Shown: positions 1 through 11,329 of the stretch, one piece after another
Numbering within the stretch: the stretch's first letter is position 1
How the letters are laid out: the number at the start of each line of letters is the position of its first letter
Assembly (NCBI GenBank): GCA_035048815.1
Contig: JAUCBN010000001.1
Span: 18,305,001-18,369,000, forward strand
Length of the DNA stretch: 64,000 nt
Reading direction: 5' to 3'
DNA from: Abelmoschus esculentus
Taxonomy: Eukaryota; Streptophyta; Magnoliopsida; Malvales; Malvaceae
Position numbers and translations under genes: made by a program
The notes under the pieces: model-generated
The model's input: only the letters and a program-made list of their open reading frames with translations
What the model was told of the DNA's origin: nothing
Databases searched by the model: none

Positions 1-128
1 GAGATTGATGACCCATATGAGTTTAGTCTTCTACTAATGGCAAAAGATATCAAAATGGGTATACTTTTTTCATTGACTCATGAGAAACGAAGTATGTCTA
101 TTGCAAATATTTTTTTGTGGCATGAGTT
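1..128. other. Non-coding flank left of the first copia insertion
   Basis: No gene is recognisable. The last five bases (GAGTT, 124-128) are the left target-site duplication of the copia element that follows; GAGTT recurs at 3470-3474. The sequence was therefore once continuous with the hnRNP-like pseudogene that begins just after the element. Confidence 0.6.
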
Positions 129-436
129 TGTGAGATTATATATATAGTATTGATAGGAATTTGAGTTAGGATCTATTACTTAGAGATAATTTTAGTAGAA
201 TTAAAAGTCCTAAGTTAATAGGATTAAAAGCCTAAAGTAATTAGGACTTCTAATCCTATTCAAAGTCTTATTCTAAAGCTTATAAAAAGGCATTAGCTTG
301 TGTAAACAAAATCATTCATTCAACAACAGAAAAACAATTATGTTTCTTCTTCCGTTTCACAAAAAGCTTAAATTTTCTTTTTTCTTTTTTCAACATTATT
401 TTATTTTTCCACAAAGTTGGAAGTTGATTTTCTACA
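129..436 (+). repeat. 5' LTR of copia-A
   Basis: 308 bp, TG...CA. A TATA-like box (TATAAAAAGG, 281-290) lies about 155 bp before the LTR end, where the copia promoter would be expected. Confidence 0.93.
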
Positions 437-449
437 TGGTATCAGTCTA
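437..449 (+). other. Primer-binding site of copia-A
   Basis: TGGTATCAG directly abuts the 5' LTR and matches the usual copia primer site complementary to the 3' end of initiator-methionine tRNA. Identity beyond the first nine bases is weak. Confidence 0.8.
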
Positions 450-474
450 ATATCGATCCTAGTCTGAATTCTTA

Positions 475-1050
475 ATGGGATTCCTTTCGACAACCTCTGA
501 GATGTTACCCACAACAAAACAAACGGTTGAATTAGAGTTTTTTCAAGCAATTCCAGGTTCGATAGTAACCTATGAAACAAATTTAGCTCTCGTGGAGCAT
601 AAAGGCATACAAAATATTTGTTCTCCTACTGCACTCTTTTCTCGTGAATATTTTACCAAGTCATTGGGAGAATTTTTTAACAAAAAAGGGATTTTGCAAA
701 TAAGCACTTGTGTGGATACACCACAACAAAATGGGGTTGCAGAAAGAAAAAATAGACATTTGTTAGAGGTTACTAGGTCTTTGATGTTCACCAGTAACAC
801 TCCTAAGTATTTGTGGGGCGAGGCTGTATTAACTGCGACCTATCTCATTAATCGAATGCCTAGTAAGGTTTTGCAACATAGAACACCTAGAGCTGTTTTT
901 TTAGAGTGTTACCCAAATTTTAAACCATTGTCATCTATTCTTCTATTTAAAGTTTTTGATTGCACTGTGTTTGTAAAAGATTCTGCTCCCTCTTTGTCAA
1001 AATTAGACCCTAGATCTTTGAAGTGTCTTGGTAGGGTATTCTTCACTTAA
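475..1050 (+). pseudogene. Copia-A integrase C-terminal part (truncated, frameshifted)
   Basis: The 191-codon reading frame contains the integrase segment with the catalytic glutamate context (QQNGVAERKNRHLLEVTR), followed by the WGEA and TYLINRMP blocks that close copia integrases. Zinc finger and first catalytic aspartate are absent. The first ~55 codons do not look like integrase and are probably a deletion junction with leftover upstream sequence. A frameshift near 1030 moves the reading to the frame used by the downstream RT. It is a relic with no intact DDE core. Confidence 0.8.
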
Positions 1051-1336
1051 GAAGGGCTACAAATGTTACCATCCTCCTTCTCAAAAAAAATTTTATTTTA
1101 ATGGATCTCACCTTTTTTGAACATGAACCTTATTTTCACTCGACTGAAAATCAGGGGGAGAATAGTGATATTTTTCAGCCTCTCAGAAATCAGATTTATT
1201 TATTAATAATCATTTCTCATTTGAACCTGATAACTCTTGCACTTCTACACCTACAACTCTTCATCCTTCACCTATTGTTACTACTCCTCAATTCTCACCT
1301 AAACCTCCCTCACGAACTCCTCAACCCTCTAAGCAA

Positions 1337-3154
1337 TTGAAAGTTTACACCAGAAAACAGAAAACTATTCCAGAGACTGTTTTGCAATATGACACTTGCC
1401 AAGAATTGGACTTGAGTTCAGTTACCAATGAGAATGATAAAGATAATGTTCTAACTGAGATTCCTTCCTCGTTACCTGAGGTTGATGATTTACCAATTGC
1501 TAAAAGGAAAGGGATAAGAGAATGTACAAAGCATCCCATTCAGAGGTATGTTGCTTATGGTAATCTAATGCCATCTTTCAAGGCTTTTACAGCTTGCTTA
1601 GATAAAGAATAAATACCTGACACTATTGAGGAGACTTTAAATAATTCTAAGTGTAGAAGAGCTGTTGAAGAGAAGATTGAAGCACTTGAAAAGAATAATA
1701 CTTGGACCATTATAGATCTTCCGCAGGGCAAGAAACCAGTTGGATGCAAGTGGGTGTTCTCCATAAAATATAACTCTGATGGTAGTATACAAAGGTATAA
1801 AGCAAGATTGGTAGCCAAAGGTTTTACTTAAACCTATGGAATTGATTATAATGAGACTTTTGCTCCTGTAGCTAAGCTAAATACAATTAGAGTTCTCTTA
1901 AGTTTGGCAGTAAACAAAGACTGGATGCTGCATCAACTTGACATTAAGAATGCTTTTCTTAATGAAAAATTGGAAGAAGAAGTGTACATGAGAGTACCTT
2001 CGGGTTTGAAGTCGATAAAAAGTGATCAGAAAGTTTGTAGACTTAATAAATTCATCTATGGTTTGAAACAGTCGCCTAGAGCCTGGTTTGACAGATTTAC
2101 CAAGGTAATTCTGAAAGCTGGATATAAACAATACTTAGCAGATCACACACTCTTCATTAAGATAACCTCTAACAATAAAAGGGTTATTTTAATAGTGTAT
2201 GTGGACGACATAATTCTGAAAGGTGATGATGAGGAAGAGATAAGTCACCTGAGAAGGTTATTAAATACAGAGTTTGAAACAAAAGACCTAGGAAAACTCA
2301 GATACTTTTTAGGCATGGAAGTTGCTAGGTCGAGCAAAGGTTTAGTAATAAATCAAAGAAAGTATGTTCTTGATTTACTTAATGAAACTGGGATGTTAGG
2401 ATGCAAACCGGTTGATACTCCCATGGAAGCAGGATTAAAATTTAGTAAAGATGACTCAAGTCATAAAGTTGATAAGGGTAAATTTCAAAGGTTAGTGGGA
2501 AAGTTAATTTATTTATCATTAACCAGACCAGATATTGCCTTTTCAGTTAATGTTATCAGTCAGCACATGACTGATCCAAGGGAGGATCACATGGAAGCTG
2601 CAATTAGAATTTTGAGATACTTGAAAGGGACACCAAGGCATGGACTGCTATTTAAAAAGACTCAAGAAAGTTCTATTCAGATTTTTTCAGATTCAAGCTG
2701 GGCAGGTGAACTGACAGAAAGAAGATCAACAAGTGGTTATTGTTCCTTTGTTTGGGGAAATCTAGTGACTTGGAGAAGTAAGAAACAAACAGTTGTATCT
2801 AGAAGCAGCGCTGAAGCAGAATATAGGGCTTTAGCATTGGGAATGTGTGAAGGAATTTGGTTATTAAAGCTACTGAAAGAGCTAGATGTGAACCAAGAGG
2901 AAAAGTTCGAGATTTTTTGTGATAATCAGTCTGCCATACAAATTGCTCGAAATCCAGTTCATCATGATAGGACGAAACATGTAGAGATTGATAGACATTT
3001 TATCTCGGAAAAGATTACTAATGGGACAGCTTCTTTATCCTATGTTCCTACAGAAGAACAAGTGGCAGACGTGTTTACAAAAGCATTACCAAAAGCTTCA
3101 TTCGACAAGTTTCTATTCAAGTTGAGAATATATAATATATATTCTCCAACTTGA
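1337..3154 (+). pseudogene. Copia-A reverse transcriptase and RNase H
   Basis: A single frame runs from 1337 to the TGA at 3152-3154, broken only by stops at 1610-1612 and 1829-1831; the second looks like CAA changed to TAA. The stretch after the second stop is open for more than 400 codons. Visible landmarks are the RT entry block (NTWTIIDLPQGKKPVGCKWVF), the LHQLDIKNAFL block, the catalytic YVDD at 2198-2209, and an RNase H with SSAEAEYRAL and DNQSAIQIARNP near the end. Reverse transcriptase copies element RNA into DNA and RNase H removes the template. The YVDD and RNase H halves look undamaged, but the stops prevent a full polyprotein. Confidence 0.9.
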
Positions 3155-3161
3155 GGGGGAG

Positions 3162-3469
3162 TGTGAGATTATATATATAGTATTGATAGGAATTTGAGTT
3201 AGGATCTATTACTTAGAGATAATTTTAGTAGAATTAAAAGTCCTAAGTTAATAGGATTAAAAGCCTAAAGTAATTAGGACTTCTAATCCTATTCAAAGTC
3301 TTATTCTAAAGCCTATAAAAAGGCATTAGCTTGTGTAAACAAAATCATTCATTCAACAACAGAAAAACAATTATGTTTCTTCTTCCGTTTCACAAAAAGC
3401 TTAAATTTTCTTTTTTCTTTTTTCAATATTATTTTATTTTTTCACAGAGTTGGAAGTTGATTTTCTGCA
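3162..3469 (+). repeat. 3' LTR of copia-A
   Basis: Same length as the 5' LTR with five substitutions seen by eye. A TATA-like TATAAAA lies at 3314-3320. The LTR ends CA at 3468-3469 and is followed by the GAGTT target duplication. Confidence 0.93.
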
Positions 3470-3485
3470 GAGTTTACCATGAATC

Positions 3486-4945
3486 ATCATGATTTATGCA
3501 GCTTCGGATAAAGATGTTAGAGAATGAAAAGCTATTTATTGGTGGGATAGCTTGGGACACAAATAAAGAGCGTCTCAAGGAGTATTTTAGTAGCTTTGGT
3601 GAAGTGGTAGAGGAAATGATCATGAGGGATCGAATGACAGGGCGTGCTCGTGGTTTAGGCTTCACTGATTTTGCAGACTCGGTTGTTGCCGAAAGAGTCA
3701 TCAAGGAGAAACACAAATTGATGGCAAGATGGTTGAGGCAAAAAAGGCAGTTCCTAAGGATGATCAGAACATTATGTAAAAGCACTGACATCTATAGTTC
3801 ACTCGGTCTAGGCAGCGCGAGAAAGATTTTTGTAGGAGATCTAGCATATACAGTCACAAAGAGTGATTTTAAGAAGTATTTTGATCAGTTTAGGAATACC
3901 ACAAATGTTGTGGTGATGTATGAACACAACACTCAAGGGCTAGGGGTTTCGGGTTCATTACTTATGATTCAAAAGAGGCAATGGACAAAGTGTTGCTAAA
4001 GAATTTTCATGAACTGAATGGTAAAATGGTTGAGGTTAAACGAGCAATTCTCAAAGAGTTATCACCTAGTCCCAATCATAGCCCCTTTCTGGATTTACCA
4101 ATGATGTGAATAGGATTAACAACTTCCTTAATGGCTACACTCATGGATATGGTCCAAGCAATGTTTGAGGGTACGAAAATAGGATGGATGCGAGATACAG
4201 TCCAGTTACTAGCGGCCGAAGTGGGTTTCCACCTGTTGGTTTTGGTGATGGAATGAGCATGAACATTGAGCCCAGGTTAAATCCAACTGTTGGGAATGGT
4301 GTAAATTTTAGTAGTAATATGAGCTATGGACAGGGATCGAGTCGTTACTATGTTGGTGATACAAATAGATTTGGTAGTCCTATTGGGTATGATGGAAGTA
4401 GTGGAGGTAATATTTTCTTTTTCAGGTCAGCGACCCGAAACCTTTGGAGAAATGGGGGACTCAATTTTTACACAAAGGCTTCTAGTTTCAGTGCACATAT
4501 GGTATCTGAAAGTGACTTTAAAAATAGTGAAGTAAATTAGGGTTCTGTAATTTCTAGTCAATCCGAGAGAAATAATGTTTCTAGCAATAGTGTGAAATTT
4601 GGATATAAAACTGGTGGTAACAACTTTGGTTTGGGGACAACAGGGCATGAAAGAAATAACCGGACCAATTTGGCACCAACATCAAATGATGGTTATGATG
4701 GATCCTTTGCGAACCTTTATGGCGATGCTTCAGTTTATGAGGATTCCATTAAGCGATCATTAACATGTGTGCCAGAGGTTTCTGGTTCATTTGTCTATGG
4801 ACTTGTTGGTGCCACTTCTGATGTTTTGGATAAAACTTCTCCTGGTTATATTGGTGGTTATAGTGATAATAAGAGACCAGCAAATATAGGAAGTGGCTAT
4901 CTGGACATTATGCTTTCTGTCCTATTTGTTTTAAATGATCTCAAA
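3486..4945 (+). pseudogene. Intronless pseudogene of an hnRNP1/Musashi-like two-RRM RNA-binding protein
   Basis: The first part reads as an RRM (RNP2 LFIGGI, then the strand of RNP1 in GRARGLGFTDF). A linker leads to a second RRM (KIFVGDLAYTVTKSDFKKYF, then VVVMYEHNTQ). This is followed by a long Gly/Asn/Ser-rich tail (for example NRFGSPIGYDG) as in plant hnRNP1-like proteins that bind RNA in nucleus and cytoplasm. The reading needs several frames: breaks lie near 3720-3760 and 3940-3970, and stops follow near 4107, 4168 and 4540. No intron separates the domains, which suggests a processed retrocopy. The frame opens 17 bases after the copia-A target duplication, so copia-A landed at its 5' edge. 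No function is expected. Confidence 0.85.
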
Positions 4946-5103
4946 TGAACTGAAAGTCATATGAAGTTGTACCATTTGGGACAAGGTTTTCATGGAGTAA
5001 TCTTTAGGTTCAATAATTTATTTTTGATGCTGGTGATACTAATGTATCAAAGGGTTAATCAAATTTTTTTGATTATCATTAGAAATCACAAGATTTCAGC
5101 ACC

Positions 5104-6050
5104 ACATGGAGGTGCATATAAAATAATTCGGGGTGATGCATTGACAAAATAAGTGTTCGAGGAAGGAGTCAAGGAGGTTGCTCTGTCAATTGTTAGTGGT
5201 GTTAATTCTAGTAATTTTTTTGTATGGGCAAACTAGCAGTGGGAAGACATACACTATAACTAGAATAACTATACAAATATTGTAGTATATTTGATTATAT
5301 AAGCATACATGAGGAGAGAGCATTTGTTTGAAGTTCTCAATAATTGAGATATACAATGAAGCAATTAGAGACTTCCTGAATTCATAATATGCTCATGTTG
5401 TATGAGGCTCTTGAGAGAGGAACCACTGTTATTCGCGAGCTAAGTAAGGCCATCAAGGACATATCAATTACATAAATTCTAAGCTGACATACATACTGCA
5501 ACCTTGTTTGGGTGATAATATCATGGCTGTCATCATATATACCTTGAGTTCTGCATGAAGTCAGGTGGAACAAGCCAGGAACACTCTTCTATTTGCTTGT
5601 GCAAAAGAAGTTACTGCAAAAGCACAAGTCAAACTGGTCATACCTGATAAGGTATTAGTTAAACAATTGCAAGGAGAGTTGGCTAGGTTAGACAGTAAAC
5701 TCAAGAATCTTGCTCCTCTTTCATCAAACAATGACCATTCGACTTTACTGAGAAAAGAAAACCTTCGAATTCAAAAGATGGAGAACAAAATTAGAGAATT
5801 GACTAAGTTACGTGATCTTTCTCCATCTCAAACCTTACCAATTGGTGAAAGTGAAAGAGTATCGGTATTACCACTTTATGGAAATAGAGATGGGATCAAC
5901 CATGAAACAATGCCTACTACTCCGGTGAATAGAAATAGAAAAAACAGTTACTGTCAATGGCTATAAACACATTGAAGCTGGAGTCAAGATCTTACATCAG
6001 TTGCAGGAGCAGTTTCCAGAATTTAATTCTTGAGGATAAGGGTTATTTGA
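5104..6050 (+). pseudogene. Fragmented kinesin (KIN-7-type) pseudogene
   Basis: Translating across frames gives kinesin-motor pieces in the right order. First comes a block near 5130-5210 (GDALTK, then VFEEGVKEVALSIVSGVNSS), then the P-loop neighbourhood near 5220-5255 (GQTSSGKTYT across a frameshift) and EIYNEAIRDF near 5345. Next are a switch-region block reading INSKLTYILQPCLG near 5470-5510 and the motor exit plus neck (VEQARNTLLFACAKEV near 5565-5620) leading into a coiled-coil-like stretch. The part of the motor between about 5430 and 5470 is deleted. The family drives microtubule-based events in cytokinesis (NACK-like). It is intronless, in the same orientation as the hnRNP-like pseudogene about 150 bp upstream, and clearly dead. 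Confidence 0.78.
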
Positions 6051-6539
6051 AGAAAAGGATATTGTAACGATCCAAAATCCAAGGAACCGTTGATGCTAGT
6101 TGTTGGGAGTTTGTTATTTTTTAACTTGTTTAAATTGTTGTTTGTTAGCTGTTATGTTTTGATCACGTGTTCATCCTTTTTCTTGAATGCCCCTAAACGC
6201 TGTGTTTAGGAGTTAGGATTTATTTTTTTCTTGAATTATTTTTTTTTGTTGAATGAATGATCTGAAATTGATATTCTCTGGGAGCATTAAATAATTTATC
6301 AAGTCTTTCTCTTTTTTTGGTTATTTTATTCTTTTAATTTTGAGGTATTACAGGTTGATCATCAAATAGATCATTGGTAGTTTCTTTCAACGACCAATCT
6401 TTCTTCAGACACTTCAAATATTCATCATACAATAGATTGTTCATCAGCTTTTAGAGCTCCCTCACTAGCATTAGATCCATGATCACTTTAGGGGCTTTTA
6501 AAGTTTGAAGGTGACAATACATGATGCTTGGAACAAGTA
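6051..6539. other. Intergenic AT-rich sequence, possibly a small solo LTR
   Basis: No coding signal. A segment beginning TGTAACGATCC (6063) and ending GGTATTACA (6352) has the TG...CA ends and the 5-bp TGTAA/TTACA inverted ends of a gypsy-type solo LTR. I could not find a matching target duplication, so this stays tentative. Confidence 0.3.
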
Positions 6540-6895
6540 TCAATTAGAACACTTATTAATTTTACATTTTAAGTATCTTTTTATTCAAGTATCTCTTAAG
6601 CTTATCAAAACAATCCATAAACTTATTAATTTCACATTCCCGGTCCTTTTAATTCAAGTATACATTAGGATTATCAAAACAATCCCTAAACTTATTAATT
6701 TCACATTTGAAGTCCTTTTAATTCAAATACACATTAGGGTTATCAAAACAAATCCTAAACTTACTAATTTCACATTTTAAGTCCTTTCTATTCAAGTATC
6801 TTTTAGGCTTATTAAAACAACCCCTAAACTTATTCATTTTACATTCCAAGTCCTTCTAATTCAAGTTTCTATTAGACTTATCAAAACAACCAATA
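6540..6895. repeat. 69-bp minisatellite, about five copies
   Basis: The phrase CTTATTAATTTCACATT and its variants recur at about 6552, 6622, 6691, 6760 and 6829, giving a period of 69-70 bp. Each unit also carries a CTTTTAATTCAAGTA phrase and a TTATCAAAACAA phrase. Copies differ by substitutions. The 91-codon open frame across it (6505-6780) is a by-product of the repeat. Confidence 0.85.
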
Positions 6896-7529
6896 TTACC
6901 ATTATATTTAGGTTTTTATTCATTTGTCAAATCTGGATTTTAAAGAAAAAGAAAATAGATTTAATACATAGGAATTGAAAACTTGGAAGAGATCATTAGC
7001 TCGATTCAAGATAAAAATTTAAATGTGTATTTTTTATTAAAAAAATTAGACCCGAGAAAAGAAAAACCTGAATTTTAATCTAGTTTATTCATAATAATTT
7101 ATTTTTTATTAATTAAATTAAATATTAAAAAATTCAAGTATTTTAATATATTATTTTATTTCTTTGTGTGATGAGGCGAAAGAAAAACAAAAATTTATCA
7201 TTAGAGATTAAATGAGAATAAACACGATATATAATGTAATTTTTAGTTATTTGATATTTTATAAAATTTGAAAATACGATAAATTGTAATTTATTTTGTA
7301 AAAAATATATTATATAATATTTTCATAATTTAAAAAATAATAAATAATTATATCCGAAATTAAATATATAAAAAAATACATTTCTAATAGATGTTGAAGT
7401 TTTTCCCTTGACTTACTTTTCAAATAGATTCTCAAATTATATTATTTTTTAATTAGATGTTTAAACTATTTTTCGAACCAATTAAGTACCTAACGTTTCA
7501 TTTCGTAATGTTGCGCTTGTAATGACCTA
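6896..7529. other. AT-rich sequence without recognisable features
   Basis: Low-complexity A/T sequence with many stops in all frames. I see no gene, element boundary or structured repeat. Confidence 0.6.
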
Positions 7530-7925
7530 CGCAATTTGAGTGCAAGTATACACTTATAACCAAGTTATAGTATAAAAGATATCGTTCTCCATAGTGATTA
7601 GGTTTACCTTCATAATTTATTCTCTTGCACCAGAAAAATAAAGAACACAGTTAAATTAAATTGAGTGCTAAGGCAAATAAATAAAATTAGTAATTTAAAG
7701 ATTTAAAAAGTGATTGTCGTTATGGTAGATCGAACATCGTAAAAACAAAATAAGTTATTTTTTAGGATCGAGAGTTGGTTACGTGTAGGGAAGGGTTAGT
7801 ACTCACATCATGCCTAAAAATCGATGTCAAATATGCATATTGCTTTTAATAGATGAAAATCTTTAAAACTTAAATTGATTTTCATTAATTATTCTTGATT
7901 TAATATAAATCTTAATTAAATGGGC
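7530..7925 (-). repeat. Degenerate Athila-like LTR fragment
   Basis: The phrase GCAATTTGAGTGCAAGTATA resembles the phrase at about 17287-17305 (GCAATTTGGAGTGCAAGTGT), which marks one end of a longer LTR-like repeat. Only about 0.4 kb can be followed before family X sequence begins. Confidence 0.35.
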
Positions 7926-8148
7926 CTTGTTACGACCTGAACTTAGATCCGAGCATCGGGTTAACCCGATAAGTTGGGCTTTAGTTTTAGATCCCGGGTT
8001 GAGTGGTTTCGTGCCTTGTTGGGCCTTAGGTTGTTGGATCCTGAGTGGTTGTGTTTGGACTTGAGTTGTGGGCTGAGGGCATTATGGTAAATGCATAATA
8101 AGTTGAATGTGGAAGGGGTTTATGGTTTTCTGCAGATGTGATATCACC

Positions 8149-8182
8149 CTTCTTCTTCTTCTTCTTCTTCTTCTTCTTCTTC
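8149..8182. repeat. CTT microsatellite
   Basis: About eleven consecutive CTT units, followed by a few CCT units. Confidence 0.95.
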
Positions 8183-8737
8183 CTCCTCCTTTCTCAAATC
8201 AAGAATAAAAATCTAGCTAAAGGTCCCATCTTTGTTGTGTGGGTTGAGAATCTCGGTTTTGAGCCGAAGAGGAAGTTTTAGAGCTGTTAAGGAAAGAGGT
8301 GAAAATGTGTTGATTTGGTGAAAATGAAGGTTTAAAAAAGGGTTTTATGGTGTATTTCGAGATTGAGTTTTTAAGAGCTTAATCTCAGTTCTTTTAGTGT
8401 TTTAAGTTTCAGAAATCCTCCAAGACGTTTCTAACATGTTGTTTATCTTTCTCTTGTAGTTCGGGACATGGTGGTTATTGTTGGCTTAAGGTTGGTACTC
8501 CTCCAACCTCTTATCATCGTGTATTTCATAGTTTTAAGTCATGTTGTATGTTTGTTGACTTGGTTGGATATTTGCTTAAGCTTGCATGGCCTTTAATGGT
8601 GGTTTGAACATTTGTTCCTAAGGCTTAATATGTTTAGAATTATCCCCTTAGAGTGTAGGATCATTTTGGGTTTGAATGGGTGAGTTTTGGATAGAGTTCT
8701 AAGCAATTAGAAGCTTCAAACCTACATTTTCGTACAG

Positions 8738-9034
8738 AGGTATTAATACCCTGGGTGGGCGTATCGATACTCCAAAGAGAAAACTTAGGAAGGAAAGGCA
8801 TACGTTTCGGAACGCCTAGTCCCTGTTTCGATACTGGGACTTCTAGTAGCAAAATATATTGATACCCCCTATTAGGCATATCAATACCCAAACCTCCAGT
8901 AGCAAATCGTTTCGGTACCTCTTTAGGGGTGTATCGAAAAAAGTAGTGTTTTGATACTCCATATAGGAGTATCGGTACGAACGAGTCTTCCTCGAGTTAG
9001 CTGGGTCGATACCCCTATATGGGCGTTTCGATAG
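8738..9034. repeat. Half-site cluster 1 (GTATCGATAC-like)
   Basis: About eleven variants of a short near-palindrome occur in roughly 300 bp, among them GGTATTAATACC (8739-8750), GTATCGATAC (8761-8770), TTTCGATAC (8826-8834), TATCAATACC (8879-8888), GTATCGGTAC (8969-8978), TCGATACC (9006-9013) and GTTTCGATAGG (9025-9035). Several face each other across a dozen or so bases. Function unknown. Confidence 0.8.
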
Positions 9035-9380
9035 GCCAGGGCATTCTGCCCAACCTTTTAAGGGTTGAGTTTAGGGGTTCCTTAAATTATGTTAAGAGTC
9101 CCTAAGGGTTAAATAAGCTATAAAATGAATATTAAAACCAAGAATTTAACCTCTTTGTTGTGTCAAGTAGGAGTTGACTAAAACTATAGAGATTGGCACG
9201 ATTTGATATATGAGGAAAAATATAATGGTTGAGATGATATATGTATATGTTATGGAAAGCTAGGGACCTTGCTTAATACTGATGGGTTGCCTAGCATTAT
9301 ATATATTATTATGTGGTGGGTTTAGACACCCTTATTATAATATAATCAAAGTATTACAACACTCAAAGACTTTCCGAACG

Positions 9381-9521
9381 TAGGATCCTAATGCTTAGTG
9401 GATGCAGGCCAGTTCGAAGATGCTTGATGAATCATTCCAAGCATGGATGTAGGATCTTGATGCTTAATGGACTCGGGCCCTGCTCTTAGTGTATGATCCC
9501 AATGCTTAGTGGTCGCAGGCC
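9381..9521. repeat. Three imperfect direct repeats
   Basis: The phrase GTAGGATCCTAATGCTTAGT recurs in variant form at about 9381, 9448 and 9492, each time followed by a GCAGGCC- or CGGGCCC-like end. Spacing is irregular. Confidence 0.7.
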
Positions 9522-9527
9522 GCACTA

Positions 9528-9529
<2 letters not shown>

Positions 9530-9562
<33 letters not shown>
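9530..9562. repeat. TA microsatellite
   Basis: About sixteen consecutive TA units. Confidence 0.95.
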
Positions 9563-9566
<4 letters not shown>

Positions 9567-10062
9567 TATGTATGAGATACGTATGACACATACATGAAGT
9601 ATATGAGACCTTTGGACTTGAGATGCTATGTGGACTTCTCCTTATATGTATATATCATGGGCCGATATTTGTACATGCATAACATCCCGTGTTTAGGCGG
9701 ATATGGTAGCGCCATCGTACTCATTCCATATCATTACTTTCATGCTTCATATGCTTATCTATAATATGTTTGATGTGAACCGATTGGTAGCGTACCCACT
9801 GAGCTTCTGTAGCTCAACGTTTCGAAAGGTGTTTTCATGCATGGGTTAAAGAAATCTTGTTCAGAGGAGCATCATCGTGGTGGGTTCAACATTAATGTGT
9901 TGTCAGAGTATTGTTACTAGATGTAGTGGGCTATGTACTTGTAGGACCCTATATGTAATTATAACTCTCTTTTATTATTGAGTTAAATGCTTTAAACGGT
10001 TTGTAATATTTTGGGAGCTCCAATTACTTTGAATTAATTCGAGCATTCAGTTAACATCCTTT

Positions 10063-10542
10063 TGTTGGTTGGTTATCAAACCATGTTAGTGGTTCTCTTA
10101 AACCGTTTCCCATAATTCCACTGCTAGAAATGTGGAAAGCAAATAACTCCCACGTACACAGGCATGAATTGTCGTTCATGTGATTGTGGATCGGTTAAGG
10201 TGATAATGCCGTGTAGTTAAGGGTTATTATTGTCCATTTAGTTGGTGGTTCTTGATGGATGAACCCCTATAAGTATCAATTGAGCCTAAGGTCCCTAAGC
10301 ATTAAACACAAGCATCACATATTTCATCTAGTGAGTTTTGAGTGCTTAGAAGATCTTGGCGGTTCTAATTATTTAGTAGCCGAATTCTTAATTTTCACAG
10401 TGGTCCGAGGTGTTACCACGGTGGTTCGAGGTGTTACACGGTGGAGCAACTACATCTCAATTAGGCATAAGGTTTTGACAATGGATGGAGGTATTTATTT
10501 CGATCCTTTTTCGCTGCGTTTACGCTCGTTTAATGTTTTACA
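10063..10542 (+). repeat. 5' LTR of copia-B
   Basis: 480 bp, beginning TGTTGGTTGG and ending TTTTACA. The promoter box reads TATAAG here (10268-10273) where the 3' LTR has TATAAATA. Confidence 0.9.
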
Positions 10543-10544
10543 TT

Positions 10545-10557
10545 TGGTATCAAAGCC
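10545..10557 (+). other. Primer-binding site of copia-B
   Basis: TGGTATCAAAGCC, two bases after the LTR end, matches the initiator-Met-type copia primer site with one change. Confidence 0.75.
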
Positions 10558-11329
10558 ATGTTAAATCTCTGCCTTGTCATATTTAATTTTTCTCAAAATT
10601 TAAATATGTCATTTTGATCTTTAAATTCTGAAATTTTGAGAAAAATTATGTTGCAGAAATTTTATAAGATTAATTTCTAAAATTTATTAATTTATTTTTT
10701 TAAATAAATTTTAGAAATTAATATATAGTATGTGCCTAAATTAAGATATGTTATAACCTTAGTTATATACATAAAATTAGGTACATAAAACTTTAGTACT
10801 TATTGCATAAAGCTTTAGCAATAAAACTATAGAATATGTCTTGAGATCTAAATAATTTATTTAATTAGAGAATTAGCCACAATAACTTTAATTAAATAAA
10901 ATTATAATAAGATCTCATAAGGACTGAACATAAAATAAAGTTTAGGGTTAATATCTAGCTAAGTGATTTTAATAATTTTATTTAGTTAAAGACTAGCCAC
11001 AGCATCTTTAGTTAAATAAAATTACTAAGGTTAAAAATCACATAAAGAAAGCTTAGATATTAAATTCCTTAATATTAAGCTAAAAATTATTAGATGAATT
11101 TTTATAATTACCCATAGGAGATATAAAAATAAATTTAATAATTTTTATATAAAGAATAGAAAATATTTTATCGAAATGAATCTAGTTGAATTAAAAATTT
11201 AGCCCACAAGCAATTTTTATGTCACTAGATTCATTATTTCTATAATTTACATTGGTAAATTATAGTTTAAGTTATGCCTCAAATTTATATTAAGCATGTA
11301 TATCATTTTATTTTGCAGCATTATTACCT

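Larger units (their letters stand above)
129..3469 (+). mobile_element. Internally deleted Ty1/copia LTR retrotransposon (copia-A)
   Basis: Two 308-bp LTRs (129-436 and 3162-3469) flank a 2,725-bp interior. The element starts TG, ends CA and sits between perfect GAGTT target duplications (124-128, 3470-3474). The primer site TGGTATCAG follows the 5' LTR, and a purine tract (about 3153-3161) precedes the 3' LTR. By eye the LTRs differ at 5 of 308 positions (about 1.6%), so the insertion is recent compared with the other elements here. Nearly all of gag, protease and the front of integrase are missing. What remains is the tail of integrase, then reverse transcriptase and RNase H. The RT resembles that of the copia in LON2 intron 4, so the two are probably related. 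It cannot be autonomous but might be mobilised in trans. Confidence 0.95.
7928..10062 (+). repeat. LTR-like repeat, family X copy A
   Basis: It begins TGTTACGACCTGAAC, an opening typical of plant gypsy LTRs. It contains a CTT microsatellite, a cluster of GTATCGATAC-like half-sites (8738-9034), imperfect direct repeats and a TA microsatellite. A stretch around 9700-9830 (GGTAGCGCCATC, then CGTACCCACTGAGC) has a clear counterpart near 24220-24330, so a second copy lies there. Its right end is where copia-B inserted. There is no coding sequence. I suspect a Ty3/gypsy LTR, but its lineage is unproven. Confidence 0.55.

Noticed and set aside
6505..6780. 91-codon frame with repeated peptide units
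   Set aside because: It is simply the translation of the 69-bp minisatellite, whose period is a multiple of three in most units.
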